Assembly: GCA_009731375.1 (NCBI GenBank)
Contig: BJOX01000338.1
Span: forward strand, 377,552 to 441,551
Length of the DNA stretch: 64,000 nt
Direction: 5' to 3'
Source of the DNA: Paulinella micropora
Taxonomy: Eukaryota > Cercozoa > Imbricatea > Euglyphida
Both the position numbers and the translations under genes were made by a program. Positions 33,767 through 42,669 of the stretch are shown piece by piece; within the stretch, counting starts at the first letter, position 1, and each line of letters begins with the position of its first letter. The notes under the pieces were generated by a model. The model saw only the letters and a program-made list of their open reading frames with translations, made no database searches and was not told the DNA's origin.

Positions 33767-36508
33767 GTCTGTGCGTGTGTGCGTGTATGTCTGTCTGTCT
33801 GTACAATTCAAACTTATTTTCGGCAAAATTTCACGGGAATTCCTGTCAAAAATTTTGCAACTTATTATTCTCAAAAATGTGTCTCCACGTGCAGGTGTTT
33901 GAGCGCGTGGAGATGCCGCTTGTGTCTGTGCTGGCCGCCATGGAGCGCACCGGCATACGCTTCGACACGAGGAAATGTCTGTTGCACAAGGAGCTGATCC
34001 TGGACAAGTGCGAAGAGCTGAAGTGGCGGATGTCGCTGCTGGCAGGCCGCCGGTTTGACAATCCGAATTCCAGCAATGAATGCAGCAAAGTGTTGTTTGA
34101 GGAGTTGGGCTTGGCGCCGCCGACACGGGCCACGTCCACATTCGGCAAGAAAAGGAAGAACAAGAAGAAGAAGGCGGACAACAAGGTGGCGGTCTCGGTG
34201 AACATGGACGTGCTAGTGGCGCTGCAGACGGCGCACCCTGAGCTGCTTCTGCCGCAGCTGCTGCAGGAATGGCGAAGACTGTCGCAGTTTCTGTCCAAGA
34301 CGGGGAATATATTGCCCGTGTACTGCATCCGGAACCCGCGGCTGCAGTCACAGGTATGTATGTATGTATGTATGTATGTATGTATTTATCTATGTATGTA
34401 TGTATCTATGTATGTATGTATGTAAAAAAAATATATATATGTATGTATGTATGTATGCATCTATGTATGTATGTATGTATGAATGTATGTATGTATGTAT
34501 GTATGTATTCATGTATGTATGTATATATGTAGGGCATACACTGTTCGTTCCTGCAGCAACACTCCGTCACGGGCAGGCTGCAGGCGGTAGCATAACCTAA
34601 CATAACATAACATAACATAACATAACATAACATAACATAACATGACATATTAACATGACATAACATAACATAACAGAACATAACAGAACACAACATGCCA
34701 TACAATACAATACAATACAATACAATACAATACAACAATACAATACATTACAACATAACAGGCTGAGCCCAATCTGCAGCAAGTCAACAACGCCATCGAG
34801 CTGGTCGAGCCTCGTCGTCTCAGCGTGCAAGACGAGATCGAGCGGTCTCGTTTGCGCAACGTAGTCGCACCCGCCTCACAAGATACAGCCGGTTCGTCCG
34901 CTGGGGATCAGGTGGTGGGTGTGGAGCTGACGTCGAGTGCCTCCTCGAACCCCTTTTGCGTGGGTGAGGAGCTAGATGACTTCTCCGTGGCTTTTCCCAA
35001 CAGCATGGAGGTGGTGGCGATGCGCTCGTCAGGGGACGGCTACATCAAGGGCACGTTGATCGCGATCGGTGCCTTCACGATTGGGGAGCGCTTCGAGTGG
35101 GGAGACCAGGCCTCGTCACAGGCCTTGCATGACGGCAAGCACAAGGCAGCGGCCCTTGAGGGTCTGGGCGGGACGGTGGCGGACTACTGGGAGCAGCGGG
35201 GACACTGGGCCTATTCCGAACAGGACAGGCGCCGGATTCGCCAGGTGATGGTGGAAGTCAGGGCCTTCGACAGGCCGAAATTGCTAACGTATCCGGCGGA
35301 CAAGGTGTACCGTCGCACTGCGTTCGAGCAGCCGGTGCAGGACGTGGAGCCGCAGCAGCGACTGCGACGCATGCGCAAGGAAAGGTGCGAATACAAACAA
35401 TGCAGCATATTACAATTTAATACAATTCAATACAATTCAATACAATACAGTGCAATTCTATGCAATTCTGTGTAATTCTGTGTAATTCTATGCAATTCTA
35501 TGCAATACAGTACAATACAATGCAATCAAATACAATACAATACGATGCAATACAATACAGAACACAGACGCCAGACCCACCGCCACGGCCCAGGAAGCAG
35601 CGGCGCGAGCTCGATGGCACAAACTTGACAGAACAAGACAGGGCTGCTAGCTGTGTGCGCTTGATGCGCCCGGTCTGCATCAAGGTGCGAGACGCCTTCC
35701 ACGCCTCCGAGGGTATATACACACTTGCATACACACATACATACATACATACATACAACATTAGTCGAGCCTAATGTTGTCTGCAGACTACTCCCAGATC
35801 GAGTCACATACATTCATACATACATATATACATGCATATACACATACATACATACATTAGGCTTCGAGCTGCTGTCTGCAGACTATTCGCAGATCGAGTC
35901 GCGGATGATAGCGCACCTCAGCCAGGACCAGAACATGCTGGCTGCGTTCCAACAGGGCAAGGACGTCATTCAAGGTGCGGCGTGTGGCATCCAGAGCTCA
36001 TGTTCACCATTGGACCATGCTCAGCATCAGCCAAAATTAGACTGTAATGCCCGTGAAACTTTGGCAAAAGTAAATTACAATACTGAGGTTTGTCTTCACG
36101 TGGTTGCTCTTGCTTGTACTTTGTAGATCTTGCCAATACCCTTGGATTCGAACGCGCGCGCGCAAAGAATTGGCTTTACGGGTTCTTGTACGGAAGGGGT
36201 GCGATCACGCAGGCAGAGGAGGATGGAGTGCCAGTGCAGCAAATTAAAGACGCCAGAAAAAAATTCATGTCGGCGTATCCTGGGATTAAGAAATTCAAAA
36301 ATGACTTGATTAAGAAGTGCAAAGCAAAGAATGGCCGGGTTGAAACTCTGCTTGGGCGTGTGCGCATGGTGCCCGAGATTGACTCGAAAGATTCATCCGA
36401 GCGATCACAGGCGCAGCGGCAGGTCTTCAACACGTTATGCCAGGGCTCGGCTGCCGACGTGGTGAAAGTGGCCATGTGCAAGGTGCACGCGCTGCTCCAA
36501 CAACTGCC

Positions 36509-36544
<36 letters not shown>

Positions 36545-36662
36545 CGCCATGCTGCAACAACTGCCACACGCGCATACGACAGCCCTTGGTGCCTCTGAGA
36601 CTTTTTCTCCTTCTTCTTCTTCTTCTTCTTCTTCTTCTTCTTCTTCTTCTCCTTCTCCTTCT

Positions 36663-36694
<32 letters not shown>

Positions 36695-37217
36695 TTCTTC
36701 TTCTTCGTCTTCTTCTTCTTCTTCTTCTCACCTCCGCCCTCATCCTCCTCCCTCTACCATACTCGCCGCTGTCAATACACATCCTCAGCATCACCATCCA
36801 CACCATCTTGCATCTGGAGCTGTCTGCTCCTTCTCTGCGTCCTCATTGGATCCCCTGTCTTATCAAAAAAGTATTCGAAAATCGGAGGTCCAAGCCGAAG
36901 TTGACAACGTGAAGGAGAATTCTGATGTTCCGCTGCCTGAGGCGCGGCTGCTGCTGCAGATTCACGACGAGCTCTTGTTCGAGGTGCGCCAGGGCTGGGT
37001 GCACGCCATCGCCAGTCTGATCAAGCACACCATGGAGAGCTGCCTGCAGGGCTTGGAAGGCGGCCTGCTGTGTCCCCAGGGCGGCTTGTGCTGTCCTCTA
37101 GTGGTGCGGCTCAAGCGCGGACAGCGCTGGGGCAGTATGGAGCCTTTCGACTTGAAAGACTCAGCTGAGGATTCAGGGTCAACCGATTATGCCGGTATGC
37201 CGCAGTCTGAGTTATGA
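24924..37217 (+). CDS. POLQ: DNA polymerase theta (helicase-polymerase), about 28 exons
   Basis: The gene joins an N-terminal superfamily 2 helicase and a C-terminal family A polymerase, the arrangement of Pol theta, which repairs double-strand breaks by microhomology-mediated end joining in the nucleus. My exons, all with GT-AG and matching phases: 24924-24967 (uncertain), 25089-25926, 26074-26760, 27404-27864, 28036-29169, 29324-29554, 29713-29784, 29883-29938, 30017-30205, 30594-30669, 30913-31026, 31078-31131, 31206-31332, 31423-31499, 31560-31650, 31784-31835, 31966-32411, 32566-32612, 32689-32718, 32764-32880, 33379-33528, 33617-33703, 33895-34353, 34533-34586, 34762-35384, 35561-35712, 35861-35974, 36127-37217. 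No frameshift is needed, unlike most other genes here. The start codon is not resolved, and the long central linker of animal Pol theta is short. Confidence 0.92.
25089..25926 (+). other. POLQ exon: repetitive Pro/Lys/Ser-rich N-terminal region
   Basis: This exon encodes about 279 residues of low complexity before the helicase. The first half consists of imperfect repeats of 40-50 residues built on S-(L/S)-P-K-L-L and F-I-P-P-K, with AKAEQF at the unit junctions. The second half is Ser/Thr/Gln-rich and ends in a basic cluster (KGRRRKRKL) that could be a nuclear localisation signal. Similar disordered N-terminal regions are usual in Pol theta and HELQ proteins but are not conserved in sequence. 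Confidence 0.6.
26761..27403 (+). repeat. POLQ intron made of pentanucleotide repeats
   Basis: The whole 643-bp intron is pentamers, in blocks: GATAT, GATAC, GGTAT/GGCAT, GGTCT (about 16 copies), GGCAC/GGTAC, then GATAT again. The 5' splice site (GTGATATGA) and the 3' splice site (GATATGACAG) are both part of the array. Phase is 1 on both sides. Confidence 0.93.
28606..28890 (+). repeat. in-frame TCT/ACT/GCT trinucleotide repeat in POLQ helicase
   Basis: Long TCT/TCC runs, a run of ACT, a short GCT run and then more TCT/TCA, all read as Ser, Thr and Ala without a stop. There is no GT-AG boundary around it, so it is coding in my model. Confidence 0.8.
29713..31650 (+). other. POLQ exons: helical helicase C-terminus and linker, split by TATG introns
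   Basis: Eight short exons (29713-29784 to 31423-31499) and part of a ninth encode the helical domain that follows the helicase core (for example [43 protein letters not shown]). It matches the order of Pol theta, where the region contains a helix-hairpin-helix-like part. Each intron but one (31333-31422) is a TATG or CATA array. The exon 31560-31650 is basic and charged. Confidence 0.8.
30637..30810 (+). repeat. duplicated end of a POLQ exon next to microsatellite intron
   Basis: The exon end at 30637-30669 and its splice donor (GCGGCCGCTGCTCAGCCT...GTGGTAT) recurs at about 30728-30767 with a few changes and again, shorter, at 30789-30810 (TGTCCTTCGTTTTGGTATC). Both extra copies lie in the intron 30670-30912. 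They are decayed. Confidence 0.8.
31966..32880 (+). other. POLQ exons: exonuclease-like subdomain with Ser/Pro repeat
   Basis: The exon 31966-32411 starts [18 protein letters not shown], matching the first strands of the inactive 3'-5' exonuclease-like fold of Pol theta, then has an in-frame TCT/CCT repeat (32051-32338, Ser/Pro). The following exons give [17 protein letters not shown] and [11 protein letters not shown], which match the later part of this fold. I see no DEDD exonuclease set, in line with Pol theta lacking proofreading. Confidence 0.75.
33086..33528 (+). repeat. three tandem copies of one POLQ exon
   Basis: Copies begin after AG at 33086, 33256 and 33379, each reading S-L-E-A-(I/M)-F-(A/V)-K-H. 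Only the third (33379-33528, 150 bp) keeps both the splice acceptor and a phase-correct donor (ATG-GTATAT). The first runs into a CTAT array without a donor. The second has a frame-keeping extra codon and a possible donor at ATG-GTAGAT. Confidence 0.85.
33895..37217 (+). other. POLQ exons: family A DNA polymerase module
   Basis: Landmarks of a family A polymerase: [20 protein letters not shown] (33895), HSVTGRLQA and AEPNLQQV (34550-34790), motif [11 protein letters not shown] (35875-35904) with the metal-binding Asp, motif B R-x3-K-x3-YG in [14 protein letters not shown] (about 36157), [13 protein letters not shown] (36430), motif C with HDE in [13 protein letters not shown] (36955) and the C-terminal [10 protein letters not shown]. 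The last exon carries a CAA run (Gln, about 36513-36541) and a TCT run (Ser, 36607-36729) between GSAADVVK and motif C, where Pol theta carries a lineage-specific insertion. Ends TGA at 37217. Confidence 0.93.
35761..35910 (+). repeat. duplicated POLQ motif A exon start
   Basis: The motif A exon start at 35861 (TCTGCAGACTATTCGCAGATCGAG in parts) has an upstream copy at 35764-35808 with the same acceptor context (CATTAG) and nearly the same bases. The upstream copy cannot be read in frame from exon 35561-35712 and runs into a CATA array, so it is a dead copy. Confidence 0.8.
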
Positions 37218-38390
37218 CGTTCACAGTTAGCAGTTGCCGGCGGTGGATCTAATTTATCATAAGTTTACTACTACATGACTTTGCCGCGCCCAACTGTACC
37301 CGCAAAATCCGAACAAATCTTCGCCAGTGAATCTTGGAACTAATAATGAAATATGTTAGTCCGGCCGGTTGTATCAGAGTAATGGTGTCGGTAGAGCAGT
37401 TAGATTCGGCCAGTCATGTTACTTCGCGCTCTGCGCTTGCGCGTTCCGACCTGCAGTGTTATTAAAGTTTTGTTATTAATACTTCAGTGAACTTTGAATA
37501 ATCATATTGAATCATAGTCATATTTGAATAATATTGAACAATATCAAGTTCTGAATAATATTAAAGTTTAGTAATATTGAATAAGTCATATTGAAGCGTA
37601 AGTATGATATTGAATAGTATCATGATTGATGATTAATATACTTGAATAGTCATCACTGCCACGGATGATAACTGTTTTGAATAATATCATGATTGAATAA
37701 GTTCCGACCATATTATCACTATGATCCAGAATCATGTCAATACCGTACCGCACCGAATGATACTATTACTACCGTATGATATTGTCACAGTGTTAATTTT
37801 CTTCAAGTTTTTACAGATGATCTATTTTTAGTTCCGTTACTAGGCTTCATTATGATAAGTTTCGTTTTCAATATTACTATGATCAACTGCCACCGTCATA
37901 ACTTGATTATGTTTATTAATATTGATGAAGTTCAAGAGTAATATTGATTCAAGTTGAACTCAAGTTCATATTGATTAAGTGATACTGTGATTGATCATAG
38001 TAATATTGATTCAATATATATTGATCATCTTAACCGTGCCACTGATCATAAGCACTGCCCCGACGGTTGATAAAATTATTATTGCCTGGATTTACTATTG
38101 GCTGAATTAATATTGATTTTTTTTGCATAATCTTGATCAATATTGAATAATTTAATAATCATACGGTACTATGATAATGGCATCAATGTCGCATTTACAT
38201 ACATACATATATACATACACACATGCATACACTATAGTATATCATTCACTTAGTCATGTGACGGATGATACATACATACTGGCATACATACATACTGGCA
38301 TATAAATATATATATGATATATATAAAACTTGCTAAAAACTAAATCACTGATACTAAAAGTTGGAAAGTGTCTAAGTGTTGAATGGCGAA
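37218..38390. other. gene-free AT-rich region with degenerate AATATTGA repeats
   Basis: About 37480-38160 is filled with imperfect copies of GAATAATATTGAA / GATTAATATTGAT. A CATA microsatellite occurs at about 38196-38310. No gene is seen. It lies between the 3' ends of two convergent genes. Confidence 0.6.
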
Positions 38391-38392
38391 GC

Positions 38393-39555
38393 TTAGTTGA
38401 GAGAAACCTCCGTCACCTTGCCGGTGGCAAGATCGTACACGCCTCCCACAATCGTAAGCTTGTTTTCCTTGACTAAGCCAGCGATGACAGGTGAGACTGA
38501 CAGAGCTTTCGCTTGAATCCTGACGTTGTGCTTGATTGCATCCTCTACGTCGTTCTTAGCCGCCTCACAGGCGGGCTTGATTTAGTAGTACAGAGACGAT
38601 ATCACACCCGGAACAGCGTTTCCAGCGGCCGTCGCAGAGACAGCGCCACATTTCGTGTGTCCGAGAACGTATAAGACCTTGCTGCCCAAGACAGCGGTTC
38701 CGTATTCCACAGAAGCAATGACTTCAGTAGTGACGATGTTACCAGCTACTCGGGTGATGAAAACATCACCGAAACCTGTTCAGAAAGCAAGGAAAACAAA
38801 TGAGTTTCTTAGAGGACAGCGTCAAAGACATCGCAAGGGTGAAAGAAATCAAAGAGCCGGAGCTGTACCCTGATCAAAAATTATCTCCACTGAAACACTG
38901 GAGTCAGCGCAAGACAGGAAAGCTGCGAAGAGTGCCTGTCCCCTTGAACGCGCTTCAAGGCCTCAATCGAGCGGTTCGGTGCCAGGATCTCTCTCTTCAC
39001 AAAGCGCTGGTTGCCTTCGCGCAGGTACTGGAGCGCAGTTTGGGGATTCTCCGGTGGGCTTCCGTGTTTGTGCAACCCGTCAACGTTGGAATTCGTGGCA
39101 GCTGAATTAGCGTGGTTGTGGAAGCCCCTCTTAGATCTCTTTCCACAGCACAGCGCTAGGGTATTGTCTGCATCTTCTTTCTTTGAGCCCAGCAACGCTG
39201 TTAGGATATCTGCTCGTCACAACAAACAGAGTCTGAGACGTAACAACGTGCACAAGCTCGACAGCAAATCACTTGCTAACACACCAACTTGAAGCGAAAA
39301 TATACGCAAAAATATATTTACAGCCACCTAGCTTGTAACAGAAAGAGCGGCCAGACACAAACACATGCGAAGCTATTCACAAAATTGCAGTAGCAGCAAG
39401 CCAACAAGGAATTTGTTTGGTTGTTTTTTCAAGAGTTCTCTCGCCAACAGAGCGGCTCCTATTGCCGCTGTCGCCACCTCATCGCGATCGATTCTGAACG
39501 CACCTGTCTGCCCAAGCTGCGGGAAGAGGGGCGTGAGCATTCTGTTCTTGAGCAC
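38393..39555 (-). pseudogene. beta-class carbonic anhydrase, damaged
   Basis: Minus strand. The exon 39197-38869 carries ALQYLREGNQRFVK and then, after a missing base in a G run at about 38940, LSCADS and EIIFDQG. The exon 38775-38393 carries GDVFITRVAGN and GHTKCGAV and the C-terminus (TIVGGVYDLATGKV). The zinc ligands Cys, His and Cys are present, so the family (CO2 hydration) is clear. Lesions are the one-base frameshift and an in-frame TAA at 38584-38582. The usual Arg after CADS, partner of the catalytic Asp, reads Ser. A possible first exon at 39555-39373 starts MLKNRMLTPLF and could encode a targeting peptide. The gene is either a pseudogene or carries sequence errors. Confidence 0.75.
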
Positions 39556-39993
39556 CAGGAGATTTGTGAGGACACACGGTGTTCAAAAACGATTTTGCAC
39601 AACTTGTACTGATAGGGCTGTGTTTCCCCTACACCGGCTGCTCAATTCCTGCAGTTTAAATTTGTTTTGACTCCTGGCAGCGTGAACCTAGGGGTATTTT
39701 AGAGTCTCAAAAATGGAGAAACAAACCTGTCCTGAGCAGATACACAATATTTTATGATTGTGGGGAATTACCCGCAGCTTGCTCCACCCACGCCTTGATC
39801 TCGGGTGATGTATTGTGCACATAGTCACAGGCCGGCCCGGCCGGTCCGGTGGCAGGTGGCACCGGGGTCACCTACACAACAAAATTATAAAAATAGTTTC
39901 CGTAAAGGAAACTGCTTTCCTATGAAACTACTACTACTACTATGAATGTATGTATGCATGGGGGTATGTGTATGTGTGTATGTGTATGTGTAA

Positions 39994-40024
<31 letters not shown>

Positions 40025-40059
40025 GTGCATGTGCATGTGCATGTGCATGTGCACGTGCA

Positions 40060-40102
<43 letters not shown>

Positions 40103-40105
40103 GTG
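39556..40105. other. spacer with TATGTG microsatellite, target of the viral insertion
   Basis: No supported gene. Bases 39948-40105 are a TATGTG/CATGTG array. The viral element inserts after TATGTG at 40100-40105, and the array resumes at 61791 on the other side. Confidence 0.7.
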
Positions 40106-40202
40106 AGTAGTATAGGGGGCCACTTCGTCACACTTTTTCAATACACGCCCCCCGCCACCAGAGACACACCCCGTTCGGCCCGCACGGGACAAAATGGCAA
40201 CG
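40106..40202 (+). repeat. left terminal inverted repeat of the provirus (97 bp)
   Basis: Reverse complement of 61694-61790 without mismatch, from AGTAGTATAG to GGCAACG. Includes GC-rich CGCCCCCCGCC and CCGTTCGGCCCGCACGGG. Left neighbour TATGTG (40100-40105). Confidence 0.97.
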
Positions 40203-40488
40203 GTAATAAAAAAGTGGAAACGGTTAATAAAATGATACACGTAGCCTTTCTCAACATTGAACACAGTCACAGCTGTCAATTTGCAAAAAAAGAAATATAA
40301 CGGGTTTTGCGATTTTTCTTGACTTTTTTTTGTTGAAGTTTCTGTTAGATAGAAAAATGAAATAGAATTCATCAGCCAAAACTTTAATGCTACGTGTCGT
40401 TCGTTTCTGCTTCCTTTTTTACCAACCAAAAAATCATAATTTCGTGTTTTTTGGTTCGTGAAAGTGGAGGCTGGTCTTGTTTTTACAA
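40203..40488. other. AT-rich terminal non-coding region of the provirus
   Basis: Between the left repeat and the first gene. No ORF I can support. It probably contains the promoter of the first gene. Confidence 0.5.
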
Positions 40489-40866
40489 ATGTCGGACAGT
40501 GACGAAAATACACAAGATGGTGATCGTGTAATTATTGATTGGCACGATAGATATAAAAATCAAAACGAAACAAAAGTAAATCGTGATAAAATAGCAATGG
40601 AGAATCGCTTACAGCTTCTCCAAACAAAAAGGGAGGCATTAGATAATGAAATTGGGGAGTTGGAATATCGCTTGAATGCTATAAATGAAAGATTGGAAGT
40701 AATAATTGTAAATAAAAGAAAAAAGGAGGCAAGTAGTGCTCTAAAAAGGAAGAGAGCGGAAGAAGAAGAAAGAAGGAAGAAAGAACAAAAGCTTTTTGAT
40801 ACTTGGATGATAGCTAGGAGACAGCCTCTAAGTGCGAATGAGGAAATTTATGCTAGAAAAAAATAG
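40489..40866 (+). CDS. viral coiled-coil protein, unknown function
   Basis: ATG at 40489 (MSDSDENTQ) gives 125 residues, highly charged, with heptad-like Leu spacing at about residues 35-75 and a Lys/Arg/Glu-rich tail, so mostly coiled coil. No family recognised. After the stop, in another frame, 40861-40938 reads an acidic peptide (DSGSSFDEVIEEYNEHC) that looks like a natural continuation. The A7 run at 40857-40863 could be a one-base homopolymer error, in which case the protein would be about 150 aa. Confidence 0.6.
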   Translation: MSDSDENTQDGDRVIIDWHDRYKNQNETKVNRDKIAMENRLQLLQTKREALDNEIGELEYRLNAINERLEVIIVNKRKKEASSALKRKRAEEEERRKKEQKLFDTWMIARRQPLSANEEIYARKK

Positions 40867-40938
40867 ACTCTGGTTCTTCTTTTGATGAAGTGATTGAAGA
40901 ATATAATGAACACTGTAAAAGAATAAAAACTAATTAAT

Positions 40939-41072
40939 AATAATTGTGGTATTAACCACTAATGCCCCTTAACACACAGGGCGGTATAAGTAGTGTGTAT
41001 ATATTTTATCCCAAAAAAAATTGGGCGAAAGCCCTCCAACATTCAAAGAAAATTTGTCTTATGTGCTTGTAG
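40939..41072. other. intergenic region with inverted repeat
   Basis: Holds TATCCCAAAAAAAATTGGGCG, split as an inverted CCCAA...TTGGG hairpin, and a TGTATATATTTTAT element likely to be a promoter for the next gene. Confidence 0.4.
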
Positions 41073-41576
41073 ATGGCTGAGCAGCAACCTCCTGCTGAGC
41101 AGCAACCTCCTGCTGCTGCTGACCCTGAAATGGAAGTAATCATTTCTATTTTTGTTTCTTTATTTACCTGCTGAATAATTATTTAGGAGCTGGCAGAAGG
41201 CGTTCAGGCGGTTAACGTGAATGTACCTCGCGAATTAGTGGGCAGGGGTGCTGGGCGTAAGAAGGGCGCAAAAAAAGGAGGCCGAAAAGCTGGAACTCCA
41301 AACGCACCAAGAATGTTAGCAAATGATTATTTCGCTTCCATAAACAAAGAAGAAGGAACAGCTATCGTTTTTTCTGAGGCAAAAGAAGGCAGAGTGTTTA
41401 CTCCAGGATGGGGATACAAATCCGATCCCAAAACAGCAGAACTATATGTTGTAGCTTACACTGATGGTTCATACGCTCTTTTCAGAAAGTGGGCTAACAT
41501 TCAGCCTATTTCAAACAACCACGAAATGGTTATAAAAACAGCATACAAAGCAGAGTTTAATGCAGGTGTTGAATAA
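41073..41576 (+). CDS. viral protein of unknown function with a spliceosomal intron
   Basis: The exon 41073-41135 (63 bp) encodes a Gln/Pro repeat start (MAEQQPPAEQQPP). The exon 41187-41576 continues in phase 0 with a basic Gly/Lys/Arg region (GRGAGRKKGAKKGGRKAG) and a folded C-terminal part rich in aromatic residues (VVAYTDGSYALFRKWAN). The 51-bp intron 41136-41186 starts GTAATC, ends TTTAG and has CTGAATAA as a possible branch site. If it is not spliced, the frame stops within the intron. The basic stretch suggests nucleic-acid binding. The family is unknown to me. Confidence 0.7.
41136..41186 (+). other. candidate spliceosomal intron in a viral gene (51 bp)
   Basis: GT...AG borders, pyrimidine-rich body, length a multiple of three but with a TGA inside, phase 0. 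Both sides read as one continuous low-complexity to folded protein. Confidence 0.65.
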
Positions 41577-41638
41577 AATAGAAAATGATTGGTGAAAAAC
41601 TTATTTAATGACTTAGCTTCCTGTATTCAATCAAGAAA

Positions 41639-42661
41639 CTATAAATCCAAAATTTCCTTTTTCTTTTTGATACGGGCACTTGACCTTATATTCTCCGGTT
41701 TTATATCCAATGACTTTAATAAGTGGCCTGTCTTTTTTTCCTTAGTTACTTCTTTAACTTTGTCGGCTAGTTGAGGTTTAACTTCTTCCTGTTCTTGTTC
41801 GTTCATTTTAGATTTTAATAATTGTTGAGGACTGACTAGTTCGCTTTCACCAAGTATCACTTTAAAGCCTTTCCGACCTTTAACTGTATATACTTTCTTT
41901 GAATACTGAACATCACCCTTAGAAAAAACCGTTCTTTCTAGTTCTTTTCTAACGGTTGAGCCCTTAGGAAATTTATTAATAAGACCAGCCCTGTATATTT
42001 CTTGATCGTTTTTCTTTTTACCTTCATAGACTTCCATAGGTGTTGCTTTTATTGTATTATGGTATGTGTTATTATAATTATTAACAATTTCATAAATGTA
42101 AGGAACCCAAACAAAATCATCATTAACTTCCCACATAAAATTTAAATCATTTCTTATTGTTCTAATAAATCTATCTACAATACCCATAGTTCGGTGGTCG
42201 CCAACTTCGTTAGTTGTGTGTTGAATTCCGTTGTCTTTAAAGTATTCAGCGACTTGCCCTTTATATTCACTGCCGTTGTCGGACGTAATCCTTTTAGGTT
42301 TAGGCATTTTTTTTAATCCTTCTAATACTTCGCCAGTTGATTTATTTTTGATTGGTTCAATCCAACCACGACGAGAATAAACATCAATCATTACTAATCC
42401 AAAGTTGTAGTTTTTGTTTCCTTTCTTAGTAGCTATTTTAGACATATCCATTAAGTCAATGAACACTTGGCTTAATGGTTCAGGCTCAGGGGTTAGTATA
42501 GTATTCCATTTTTTAGTGTTCTTAGATTGATGGTGTATTTCAGAAGCTTCTTCAATTTTCTGTTTTTCAAGTTGCTCTTTGTCTTCCACTACTTCATTTT
42601 TATTTTCTGTATTGTTTTGTGTATCGCCTACAGCGATAGCTGTATGTTTATTATTATCCAT
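41639..42661 (-). CDS. retrovirus-like (RVE) integrase
   Basis: A 340-aa protein. The N-terminal 70 residues are charged. The core domain begins with FIDLMDMS (first Asp), then TSDNGSEY (second Asp, residue about 120) and GIVDRFIRT. The third acidic position is Asp, 35 residues after the second, where retroviral and most Polinton integrases have Glu. A C-terminal SH3/chromo-like part follows (FSKGDVQYSKKVYTV). It would insert the viral genome in host DNA and make the short target duplication. It converges with the gene ending at 41576. The start lies after a CTAATATATAG sequence on the minus strand, a likely promoter. Confidence 0.93.
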   Translation of the reverse strand: MDNNKHTAIAVGDTQNNTENKNEVVEDKEQLEKQKIEEASEIHHQSKNTKKWNTILTPEPEPLSQVFIDLMDMSKIATKKGNKNYNFGLVMIDVYSRRGWIEPIKNKSTGEVLEGLKKMPKPKRITSDNGSEYKGQVAEYFKDNGIQHTTNEVGDHRTMGIVDRFIRTIRNDLNFMWEVNDDFVWVPYIYEIVNNYNNTYHNTIKATPMEVYEGKKKNDQEIYRAGLINKFPKGSTVRKELERTVFSKGDVQYSKKVYTVKGRKGFKVILGESELVSPQQLLKSKMNEQEQEEVKPQLADKVKEVTKEKKTGHLLKSLDIKPENIRSSARIKKKKEILDL

Positions 42662-42669
42662 ACTATATA

